64,000 nucleotides of DNA from Caulochytrium protostelioides (taxonomy: Eukaryota; Chytridiomycota; Caulochytriomycetes; Caulochytriales; Caulochytriaceae): assembly GCA_003615045.1 (NCBI GenBank), contig ML014201.1:1-64000 (forward strand). The letters are read 5' to 3'. Both the position numbers and the translations under genes were made by a program. The notes beneath the pieces were generated by a model that was not told where the DNA came from, made no database searches, and saw only the letters and a program-made list of their open reading frames with translations. Positions 28,151-36,669 of this stretch are shown here, piece after piece. Each line of letters opens with the position of its first letter. The first letter of the stretch is position 1.

Positions 28151-29989
28151 CTAGAAGTCGTCCCACCCTTCCGAGGTCGGCGACTTGCTCTCGGGCAGGT
28201 CGGGGGCTGGCACCGCGGGCACGGCGACGGCGATCGGGGCCGACGGCGGTGCCGTCGTTGCCGACACGACCGCCGGGCCCGCGACCGGGGTGCCCACGCT
28301 CAGCGCGGGCGACGCCGTCGTGAAAGAAGACGGCGCCGCCGGCGCCGCCGGCGCCGCCGTCGCCGTCGCCGACGGGGTGGGCACGATGGTGGCCGCCGGC
28401 TGCGGCGACGCGTCCCAGTGATCCCAGCCGCTGTCGTCCCTCCATGAACCGCTGGCGTCCGTCGTCGTCGCCGGCACCGCCGCGGGCAGCGCTGCCGGCG
28501 ATGCGGACGGCGCCAGGGCGGCGTCGGTGCGGGCCGCACCCGTCGGCGCAACCACAGGCCCCGGCGCGGGCGACTCGTCCCAGTCGTCCCAGCTGTCCTT
28601 CGGCGCGGCGGCGGGCGACGCGCCGGCCTGCGGGCGGCGGTCGCTGACGGAGAGGCCCGCCATCGCGTGGTGGAGGGGGCTGGCGCTGCTCGTGAGCCGC
28701 ATGCCCTGGCTCTGGCGCGCGGCGTCGGTCAGGTGGCCCGTTCCGGGCTCGGAGGGCATGAGGGGCGCGCGGGCGCGGCGGTCGGCGCCGGACGTCGCCA
28801 TCGCGGGCGAATTGAAGTCGCTGTGCACGTCGTCATGGCTGTTCGACGAGCCGCTGTGCACGTCATCGTAGCCGTGGCCGTCGCCGTAGCCGTGGCCGTG
28901 GCCGTCGCCGCCGGCGTGGCCGCGGGCATGGCCAAAGGCGGCGTCGCCATCCGGGTTGATCAGGCGGTCCGCGATCTGCGTCGCGGATGAGACGGTGCGC
29001 GTGCCGACCTCGGCGACCTTCTGGCCGAACGCGCCGACATACGTCGAGAAATGGCTCGTGAACTCCGGGTCACGGACCGCGATCGTCGTCGGCCGGATCA
29101 CGGCCTCGTTCACCGTGTGGCCCAACTTCTCGGCGCCGTTGAGCGCCAGCGCCGACGCCACCGACGCCGCCGAAGACAGGAAGGACCAGCCCTTCGACAG
29201 GAGCGCGCCGGGGTCTTCCATGATCTTCTCGGGGCGGAAGTCCGCAAGGCCCAGGCCCGCGCCGCCCTCATAGGACGCGCCAGCCGCTGATTGCTGCTGC
29301 TGCTGCTGCTGGAACTGCGGGTTGCCGAAGCCGCCATACCGGCCGCCCTGGTTGGGTGCGACGTTCTCCGGGCGCGTCGCATTGGCCGTGCCCATACGCT
29401 CAAAGTAATTTTCGTTCTGCGACTTCGACGGCATTTGGAAATCGGACGCGCCGCCCCCCGAGGACCCGTAGCCGCGAGAGGCGCTCCCGCCGGGGCCAGC
29501 GCCAGGGCCGGCCGCGCGGCCCGGCATTCCCTGTCTTGTGGAGACAGCCGCCGTCGACAATGCAGGGCTTGCCGCCGCCGCCGCCGCGCCCTTCGGCGGG
29601 CTGAGACGCGTGCGCGGGGGCATCGTCCATGGCTGGCCGTCGCACTCAGCCTGCAGCTTGGCCTTGTAGATCTCGGCGAACTCGCTGGTATACTTTTCCT
29701 GGATCGTCATGTCCTCGCGGAAGTCCGGCTGGGCCCGGAAGAACGCGAGGCAGCGGTCGTTGCCGCCGAGCTGCATGCGCTTGAACTGTTCGGGAGCCCA
29801 CCGGTCCATCGTGATCGAGCGCACGAACGAGAGATGCACGCCCAGCGAGCGGTGGATGCCGCTGCACTCGAGGCAGAACCAGATGCCGTAGGTGACCGAC
29901 GCCCACAGCGGGTTCTTGGCGCCGCACTCAATGCACGTATGGTTGCCGTTGACATTCTGCTCATCGAGCAGCGCTTTCTTGTACTCCAT
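28151..29989 (-). CDS. ArfGAP, Gcs1/ArfGAP1-like
   Basis: The 612-residue protein opens with an ArfGAP domain (aa ~5-120). The zinc finger is CIEC at 19-22 and CLEC at 39-42, followed by [15 protein letters not shown] with the arginine finger at ~47. It accelerates GTP hydrolysis by Arf1-class GTPases in Golgi/endosome vesicle traffic. A ~290-residue disordered middle part includes a short polyGln run. The region ~250-330 ([17 protein letters not shown]) could be an amphipathic, curvature-sensing (ALPS-like) helix. The C-terminus repeats tryptophan motifs ([21 protein letters not shown] at the very end) of the WxxW/WxxF type that bind adaptor ear domains. The start at 29989 gives the canonical N-terminus. 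Confidence 0.92.
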   Translation of the reverse strand: MEYKKALLDEQNVNGNHTCIECGAKNPLWASVTYGIWFCLECSGIHRSLGVHLSFVRSITMDRWAPEQFKRMQLGGNDRCLAFFRAQPDFREDMTIQEKYTSEFAEIYKAKLQAECDGQPWTMPPRTRLSPPKGAAAAAASPALSTAAVSTRQGMPGRAAGPGAGPGGSASRGYGSSGGGASDFQMPSKSQNENYFERMGTANATRPENVAPNQGGRYGGFGNPQFQQQQQQQSAAGASYEGGAGLGLADFRPEKIMEDPGALLSKGWSFLSSAASVASALALNGAEKLGHTVNEAVIRPTTIAVRDPEFTSHFSTYVGAFGQKVAEVGTRTVSSATQIADRLINPDGDAAFGHARGHAGGDGHGHGYGDGHGYDDVHSGSSNSHDDVHSDFNSPAMATSGADRRARAPLMPSEPGTGHLTDAARQSQGMRLTSSASPLHHAMAGLSVSDRRPQAGASPAAAPKDSWDDWDESPAPGPVVAPTGAARTDAALAPSASPAALPAAVPATTTDASGSWRDDSGWDHWDASPQPAATIVPTPSATATAAPAAPAAPSSFTTASPALSVGTPVAGPAVVSATTAPPSAPIAVAVPAVPAPDLPESKSPTSEGWDDF

Positions 29990-30639
29990 CCTGGCGGCGG
30001 CGACGGTGCGCGATCACAGAGCACACGACGCCCGAGAGCAACAAAACGCGCACGTCACTGCGGTTGGCGGATCGGATCGGATCGATGCCGTTGCTGTGGG
30101 TGGATCCAAGCGCGTCGTAGTCGTAGTCGTCTAGGCCGCGCCAGCGAGGCAGGAATGAACAGCAGCGGCTGACCGACGGTACCACAGGCAGAGAGGAGAA
30201 GCGAGCGCCGCAGGCGTCGACGACGCCAGGCGAAGAGGCGGGTGACGCGATGTCAATGTCGATGTCGATGTCGATGTCGATGTCGATACCGGGTGAGCCG
30301 AGGCAAGCGTCAGAGAAAGGAGGAGCGCCAGGAGAGCGGTGAACGCGGGCGCGTTCGCGCCAGGAGGGGTTGCGCCGCCGACCACGTGCCGTGACACGTG
30401 CCTGCGAGCAGCCAACGCGCCGGATCCATCCGCTGTCGCGCTCTAGACGAGTCGACGTCCCGAAGCATCGCTATTCAAGGCGGTGCACCGCATCGGCCGG
30501 CTGGTGGCAGGTCCCCGGCGCGCAGCATGGTCGCCGGGCTCGATGGAGGAGACGCCCGCCCTCGTGGCCGGCCGGTCGCAACGGGCGGGGCCGTTCCCTT
30601 GGACTTTCTCTTTTTCTCCACTATGTATGAAGTCGCCTT
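29990..30639. other. Intergenic, ArfGAP upstream region
   Basis: It contains a hexanucleotide run (30251-30287) and two CACGTG motifs near 30380-30396. No gene is seen. Confidence 0.5.
30251..30287. repeat. Hexanucleotide (GATGTC)n repeat
   Basis: About six tandem copies lie in the ArfGAP upstream region. Confidence 0.85.
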
Positions 30640-30998
30640 CACGTCGCCGCCCCTTTCTCCGTCTCGATGGTGAAACCGTCATCAAAGAGGTGTTCGAACT
30701 GGAATTCCAGCTCGGGAACATGGTCTAAGTGAGGCTTGAGCCGATCCAGGTACGGACATCCCGGTACGGACGTCCAATGCCTTGGGGTGACCGACGATCA
30801 AGTTCCCGGTCTTCGCGCTCTTATTGAAGCAGCTGCCATGGCTTCTCCCGTGAGAGTCGACGAATGCGTTTGGATTCCATCGGATGCAAACCGTCGGGGG
30901 GCGGCCCGTGTCTTTCATCAGTAGCATCATCCATTTGTTCTCGCAACTGCTGTACGCGTGGGCATCGTGGCCTTGCTCATCCTTCCTCACCGAAGACG
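30640..30998 (-). repeat. Dispersed repeat, copy B (inverted relative to copy A)
   Basis: Reverse complement of the element at 21749-22105, with about 95% identity over 340 bases. The palindrome is imperfect here (GAACTGGAATTCCAGCTC). The edge nearest 30640 has a short insertion relative to copy A before the AGAAAGGGGC motif. Copies A and B are 8.5 kb apart and face each other. Confidence 0.85.
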
Positions 30999-31290
30999 AC
31001 CTGTGCCCAGGCGTCGACGAACGTGTCGGGGCGCCTCCCTGAGCTACCCCCGCGAATTTTTCGATTGCGGGATGTCTCCAGATGCGCAGACTTCTGAGCA
31101 AGCAGCTCTTCCCCTGGGATTCGAATCGTGTATTCCTTCACAAGATAGTTCTGGTGGAGCGAGACGACCGACGCGCGGTGACCACCCGGAAACGACGTCG
31201 CTCGCAACGAGCGGCCGGTCGATGTTCATCCAAGCCCCGTCGCCCGCGTGGCGCGCAGGGTCCGTGAGACCATCGCCAATGACACACGGC

Positions 31291-34200
31291 TCATCGGATC
31301 CGGTCCCAGTTGACGGAGCGCAGCATCGCGTCGCTCATGGCCGACAGCGGCGGCGCTGACGACGCGTGCGCAGACAAGGACGGGGACGGCGATCGCAGAG
31401 GGCGGCGCTCGGGAAGAACCGCTGGGAGCACGAGCAGCGGAACCAGACTCGGTCGACCATGGGCACACTGGAACGGGAACCCGCACCGGCCCAGATTCCC
31501 CACGAGGGCCCGCTGCTCGGTGGGGGTCAGAGACGTCCCAAACATAACGGCCGAGCGGCACGCGATGCTCCGCAGCAGATCGATCATACTTTCGGGCGGC
31601 GTCGTGCCCGGCACGCCGCCGTTGTCTTCGAGAAATGCGAGGTACTGCCGCGTCATGTCCGCCAGCAGCAGCGGATCCAGCGCGCATCGGTCCGCGATCA
31701 GCGTCGGGATGGCCGTAAATACCACGCCGGGGCCCCCACGGAGCGGGTCCGCCGCGCACGAACGCGGGCTTAGGCTTAGGCTTGGGCCGGGGCCGGGGCT
31801 CTGCGAGTGCTTCTGAGTCGAACTCGGACAAGGAGTTGGAGTCGGAGTCGAGCTGGCGCCGTCGCTCGCCGACGGGCGCGTGGCGCGAGGCAGGACGGCG
31901 TCCACATGAAGGCCCCAGCGGCGGAACGGCGCACGGTAGCGCGCCAGCAGCTGAACTTCGCGCAGGGGAAGCGGTAGTCGCATCGGCGGAAGCAGGGCGA
32001 CGGTCGCGGGCGCCGGGGTGCGCTTGATGGCGGCCAGCAGCGCCGTGAACCGGATCGCTTCGTCGGCGGCATGCTGGTCGATGGCCACGAGCATGCGGTG
32101 TTGCGGCGCCGTGGCGCCGTGGCTGAGCCGGCCAGGAATGACGCCGAGGAGGAACTTGGCGTCGAGCTGGCCCAGCACCACGAGACGCTGCACGTCGGCT
32201 TTGGTGAGCTGCACATCGGCGGTGGTGCGCGACACGGACGGTGTTGCGCGGGATGCAGCTGCCGCGACGGCGGGGAATGACGACGGGCGGGCGGCCGACC
32301 GCGGCCATTTGCCGAACGCATCCATCGCGTCCAGCTGCGCCACAGCGCCCGATGCGGCCGTCAGGGGTGGCGAAGCCGATGATGTGGACGACGGGTTCGC
32401 GGGTGGATGCCGAGGGTCCGCGGCCATAGCCGTCGGCAGGTCGGGGACTGCGTTCTGCTGCGATGGGGTCGAAGGGGTCGCGGGTAAACGGGGCGGCAGG
32501 GCTGGGTCGGAGCCATGGCGCGCCAGCGTGAGTCGATCGCGCCGCGCGTAGGGGCCGAGCATCCGCAGGGTCGGCCGCTCCATCCGGTCCGGGTGATCCA
32601 TCGGCGCGACGAGCTCGGTGCGCGATACCGGTGGCGAGGATGCCCAGGCCAGCGCGGAGGACGACACGGAGGGCGGTGACGCGAACGACGGCGCCAGCAA
32701 GGGAATCGGGCGGCTCGAGCGACGACGCAGCATTTGGTTCGTCATCACGAGCGGGGCTCTCGACGATGGCGCGGCCGCGGCGAGGCGTCGGGGGCGGCGA
32801 GGATCATCGGCAGGCATCGCGAGAGCGCGGCACGAGAGCGGGAGCACCTGTCCCCCGGGTCCGGACGGGACCGATGATGCAGCAGCAGACGCGGCCCTTC
32901 CGACATCCGTGGCCGACAGCGACCGCCTGCTCGATTGCATCGATGCTGACGACCACGTCCATGATCGCGGGACACCGCGCTGGTCCATGAGCGAGACGGC
33001 GGCAGGGCCACCTTCTATGGCCGCGGTTGCGGACGCCAGGGTCGGCACGTCGTCGGCGGTAGCGACGTCGACGTCGATGTCGAGGTCACCCAGGATCTCG
33101 GTTCCCGTCTCAGCAAGCCCATCAGTCTCGGCATCCAGAGAGAGCTCATCGGGCTCGCTCGAAGGGATCCCAACGTCGTGGCTGCGGCGCTGGGCGCGCG
33201 TGTACTGGTAAACAGCATCGTCGCCGACCGCCTCGATGGCCGCGTCGTCCAGGGGCGTAAAGATGCCGTGGAGCACCGCGGCGTCGAGGGCAGCGCCAAG
33301 GCGGGCATACAGCAGGTCAAAGTAATTCCGGACAAAGTCAAACAGAGCCGACTGCTGATCAAACAGAACGGTGGCCTTCGTTGGGTCTTCCAACGCGTCC
33401 ACCTGCGCCGCATCGGCCTCGATCACCACATAGAACACGGCGTACCGCGACGGCGATTTGACGGCGTACTTGCGCCGCTTGGCCCACCGCGTAGGCGGCG
33501 AAGCGGTTGGGTCCCCACCACGCGATGCGAAGGCATGACCGGCCAGTCCGCTCCCGCTCCGCCGTCGTTCGAGGACGGCGAGCCCGCGGTCCAGCTGCGA
33601 GTCGCGGCGAAGGTGCCTAGCATGGAGCGTGTCGAGCAGCCGGTAGAGGGGATGGTCCCGCGTGATGCAGTACTGGTTGGCAAAGAGCCAGCGCAGCCGC
33701 GGCGCGTGGTATCCGCTGACGGCCAGAAAACCCGAGAGGCGCCAGTCCAGAAAGGCCACGTGGAAGGATTGGAGCTCGTGAGGCGCAGCGACGTTCGGAT
33801 GCAGACGCACAAACGCCTCGCCGGGATCACGGCAGCGCGGGTGGCGCAGCACGACTTCGTTGACAGCGAGTGAGACGAGGGTGAGCGCCACGGGCCAGCG
33901 GAGCAGCATGGGCTCGAGGGCGCGGTGCAGCGCCTCGAGGCTCTCGGTCGCCGCGAGACGACGCCGGCGCACGGGCACCTGGCCAAAGAGGTCGTCGACG
34001 CGGATGACCGTGCCCGAGCGGCCAAGCGGCGTGGAGGCCGGGCCCACGACGACGACGCGGCCGAAGGCCCAGACCTTCTCGTAAGCGATGGAGCCCTGGC
34101 GCTGCGAGCGCACGCGGACCTTGGCCAACGCGGCGAGACTCGCCAGTGCTTCGCCGCGGCATCCATACAGCGGTCGATCGACGGCCCGGGGTGGACCCGC

Positions 34201-34455
34201 GCGTGGCGCAGCATGCCGGCGTTTGGACGTCGCGTGGCGCAGCCCGAGCTGGGCAAAGTCGCCCGAGGCGATGCCGTGGCCGTTGTCCTCGAGAACAAAG
34301 GCGCCGGCGGCCACGTCGACACTGAGGGTGAGCGCCGTCGCGCCGGCATCCAGACTGTTCTGCACAGTCTCCACGACGGCTTGGGTCAGCGACGTCAGCA
34401 CGATGTGCGTCCGCAGCTGCTGTACCGTCACGGCATCCAGGACCTCGATCGGCAT
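31291..34455 (-). CDS. MLH3: MutL homologue, MLH3-like
   Basis: This 1054-residue mismatch-repair/meiotic-recombination protein of the MutL family should pair with Mlh1. The N-terminal GHKL ATPase shows VETVQNSLDAGAT (~aa 33), LEDNGHGI, HATSKR and YGCRGEALASLA. A long disordered linker (~aa 420-760) follows. The C-terminal domain has IDQHAADEAIRF (~788), ACRSAVMFG (~965) and CAHGRP (~995), placing it with MLH3 rather than MLH1 or PMS1. The endonuclease motif DQHA-x2-E-x4-E is incomplete: the second Glu is Thr here. The reading frame opens at 34605 through GTG, and the ATG at 34455 (CCCGCCATGCC) begins at the family N-terminus. Confidence 0.9.
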   Translation of the reverse strand: MPIEVLDAVTVQQLRTHIVLTSLTQAVVETVQNSLDAGATALTLSVDVAAGAFVLEDNGHGIASGDFAQLGLRHATSKRRHAAPRAGPPRAVDRPLYGCRGEALASLAALAKVRVRSQRQGSIAYEKVWAFGRVVVVGPASTPLGRSGTVIRVDDLFGQVPVRRRRLAATESLEALHRALEPMLLRWPVALTLVSLAVNEVVLRHPRCRDPGEAFVRLHPNVAAPHELQSFHVAFLDWRLSGFLAVSGYHAPRLRWLFANQYCITRDHPLYRLLDTLHARHLRRDSQLDRGLAVLERRRSGSGLAGHAFASRGGDPTASPPTRWAKRRKYAVKSPSRYAVFYVVIEADAAQVDALEDPTKATVLFDQQSALFDFVRNYFDLLYARLGAALDAAVLHGIFTPLDDAAIEAVGDDAVYQYTRAQRRSHDVGIPSSEPDELSLDAETDGLAETGTEILGDLDIDVDVATADDVPTLASATAAIEGGPAAVSLMDQRGVPRSWTWSSASMQSSRRSLSATDVGRAASAAASSVPSGPGGQVLPLSCRALAMPADDPRRPRRLAAAAPSSRAPLVMTNQMLRRRSSRPIPLLAPSFASPPSVSSSALAWASSPPVSRTELVAPMDHPDRMERPTLRMLGPYARRDRLTLARHGSDPALPPRLPATPSTPSQQNAVPDLPTAMAADPRHPPANPSSTSSASPPLTAASGAVAQLDAMDAFGKWPRSAARPSSFPAVAAAASRATPSVSRTTADVQLTKADVQRLVVLGQLDAKFLLGVIPGRLSHGATAPQHRMLVAIDQHAADEAIRFTALLAAIKRTPAPATVALLPPMRLPLPLREVQLLARYRAPFRRWGLHVDAVLPRATRPSASDGASSTPTPTPCPSSTQKHSQSPGPGPSLSLSPRSCAADPLRGGPGVVFTAIPTLIADRCALDPLLLADMTRQYLAFLEDNGGVPGTTPPESMIDLLRSIACRSAVMFGTSLTPTEQRALVGNLGRCGFPFQCAHGRPSLVPLLVLPAVLPERRPLRSPSPSLSAHASSAPPLSAMSDAMLRSVNWDRIR

Positions 34456-34959
34456 GGCGGGCAGCTCATGAGCCACCGATCCGCGATCCGCCACCGCGGG
34501 CGGGCGAGGAGGGAGGGCTGTAACAGACGCCGTCTGATCGATCAGCGGGTGCCGGTGGATACGAGGATGCCAGACTCGGCGCGAAGAACGAGACCGGTGG
34601 ACCACACAGGCGTGCGGCCACGAGGACCGTGCTGGGGCTTATCAATCGTCGAGCATACCGTGCCGCGTGCCACGTCTCGATGATCAGAAGGCAGACGGCC
34701 CATCAGGAGATCGAAGCGGGATCAACAAGCGCCGGGCAACGCATGACGAAACCACGGCAGGACTAGAGAGGCGAGAGAGACTTTGGAAATGGAGGGGCGG
34801 GCAATGCAATGCGGTTGATCAACAGACGACAAGCAATCATGTGCTCATCGGTGCGGGAATTGGGCGAGACAGATGTCACGTCATGCGACAAACAAGGCTC
34901 TCGGCTCACCACGCAGCGTTATGAATCATCCCGCTTCAAGCCCAAGCCACTGAGAACCC
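34456..34959. other. Intergenic, MLH3 upstream region
   Basis: About 500 bases lie between the MLH3 start and the Fanzor relics. I recognise no gene. Confidence 0.5.
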
Positions 34960-35319
34960 CGGGCGATCCCCCGCTCGGTGTGGCGCAGACGGCCCGACAT
35001 GGCGCCTGGCACCTCACCCTGCACCCCATGTCCTCCGAAGTGCCTCCCCAGGGGTCCCCCCACCGAGGCAGTACGCATTTTGGTTCAGCAGCGGATGAGC
35101 TTGCCGATCCTGGGCTGCAGCAGGTTCCGGCACAATACCTCTGGGTCTGACGGGTAAGGCCAGGCAGCGTCGGATACTCGACCATCGACAGCAACGGGAC
35201 CCGCGTGTGCATCCACTTTCAATGCCAGAGGAAAGTGTCCGACGTCGTGCCGGTTGTCACGGCTATCCCCGGGACCGAACACCCCTTGGTAGGCAGCCCC
35301 AATCAGACGGAGCACCCCT
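34960..35319 (-). mobile_element. Fanzor relic F2, 3' end, opposite strand to F1
   Basis: Minus-strand reading gives the Fanzor C-terminal tail (CRNLLQPRIGKLIRC, stop at 35085-35087, against CRNPEYAKLRPEVGKLFRH in F1) and a similar ~80-100 bases beyond the stop. Upstream of the tail the NRDLNAALNI region is recognisable only at the DNA level. It abuts relic F1 at about 35320-35336, and both point outward. It is 5'-truncated and not coding-competent. Confidence 0.7.
35042..35069 (-). ncRNA. Candidate omega-RNA hairpin of relic F2
   Basis: Fifteen bases after the F2 stop, the minus strand reads GCCTC...GAGGC around an inner GGGG/CCCC stem. This perfectly paired hairpin occupies the position of the TnpB/Fanzor guide-RNA scaffold. 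It is a structural inference only. Confidence 0.4.
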
Positions 35320-36395
35320 CCGGGAGATGGTCCCAATCAAACTAAGAAACCCTCGGCAGACAGCCTGGATCAGGATTGCATCATGGGGAACGACCGGGGC
35401 CGCATCAACATCATCTTTATGGCCATGGTGGGGCCCAAAGGCCACGTCGTCAGCCGGAAGCTGACTCGAAAGCAGTACTATGTGGTAGCCGGCATCAACG
35501 CCGCTCAAAAGCAGTGAGAGACGTGGCAGCGCCATTTGAAAGAGTCGCTGCAGCGGCTGTCGGAGGTGAGCATCAAGAGTACAGCGCTTGCCGCTCACCA
35601 CCGCTCTCTGCAGGTGTGGCTCGCCACGTATAAGACGCTGTGGGCCGAGTTCCGGAAGCCGCGTTGGGCGCGCCTGCGCCGAGGGTTGTACCGTGGGAAG
35701 CAGCGCGTGCTTGCCCAGTTCATGAACCGCATCGCCAAGGGGGCGGCCATGGATATGGCGCCCGTCATCGCTGAAGTCGTGGTTGCCTATGGGACCTCCA
35801 AGTTTGCCTCCGGCAGCAAGGGCGATAGCTGGATTCCAACCGCTCGCGCGTACCAGGCGTGCGCCCAGCACTTCCGCACCATCCTGGTCGACGAGTTCCG
35901 GATGACCCAGGTGCATGCCGAGATGAATGACATCCTGACCAAGGTGAACGCCCGACGGCCGTGCCGATCTCTCGTGCGTCCCGGGCGGGTACCCTTTCGA
36001 CCGAACCGACGCGGGTGAGCCTGGTCCGCAGGACCCGAGCGATTGCTCCCGCGCCGACGGCAGTTGGCGCGGTCAACCAGGTCCGCAAACCCAGGAGTAC
36101 GCCCAGACGCATGTGGTCCTGAAACCTGGTCAACGCTGGCGACAGGGGATCGAAGTTCGAGGTTTGCTGTGGTGTCATGCCACCCACAGCAAGTTGGTGA
36201 ACCGTGATCTCAATGCTGCGTTGAACATCCGACGCTGTCTGGCCTTACCCGCTAGACCGAGAGCGTTGTGCCGCAACCCCGAGTATGCCAAGTTGCGGCC
36301 CGAGGTCGGCAAACTCTTTCGCCACTGAACCAAGATGCATACTGCCTCAGTGGGGGCGCCACGGAAGGCATGGTGTTTGTGTTAGGTGCCAGGAA
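35320..36395 (+). mobile_element. Fanzor (eukaryotic TnpB-like RNA-guided nuclease) relic F1
   Basis: This is the best-kept copy. RuvC-I is GNDRGRINI (Asp codon 35392-35394). RuvC-II and the Fanzor-typical run are VVVAYGTSKFASGSKG and TILVDEFRMTQVH (Glu codon 35893-35895). RuvC-III is LVNRDLNAALNI (Asp codon 36206-36208), ending GKLFRH with a stop at 36326-36328. All three catalytic acidic residues are present. The gene is nevertheless broken: an in-frame TGA at 35515 and a frame change near 35950 interrupt it, and the N-terminal half is missing because relic F2 abuts at the left. The zinc-ribbon Cys pairs are altered (QVHAEM and WCHATH instead of CxxC). Fanzors are known from chytrids and are carried by DNA transposons; this one has no visible transposase or terminal repeats. 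Confidence 0.85.
36344..36369 (+). ncRNA. Candidate omega-RNA hairpin of relic F1
   Basis: Fifteen bases after the F1 stop lies GCCT...AGGC enclosing GTGG/CCAC. The stem position matches F2 and F3 while the paired bases differ, a compensatory-looking pattern. The expected role is the guide-RNA scaffold of the nuclease. Confidence 0.4.
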
Positions 36396-36669
36396 GGGTC
36401 TATGTATTCGTTATAACGAATATATCACTGCTTCGCTCAAATCACAAACATTCATGACGCAATTAGTGTGAAAGAAGAGCCAAACAGCATGACAGGCATA
36501 TTGCGGCTTTGGAGGCCGTGGACGCCAGGGGCCTTCCCGTCATCCAAGCCTGTGAAAGCGGAAGCAGCGACCGTCACGCATCAATATGCCGGCCAGACCC
36601 ACCTTCTGGGGCGTCTTGCGGTGAACCCTGCGCGCATGACTGGTCATCACCCAGCGGGCACCGAAGCGA
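36396..36669. other. AT-rich spacer between relic F1 and the secreted-protein gene
   Basis: Noticeably AT-richer than the rest of the window (around 36410-36480). No gene is seen. Confidence 0.5.
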
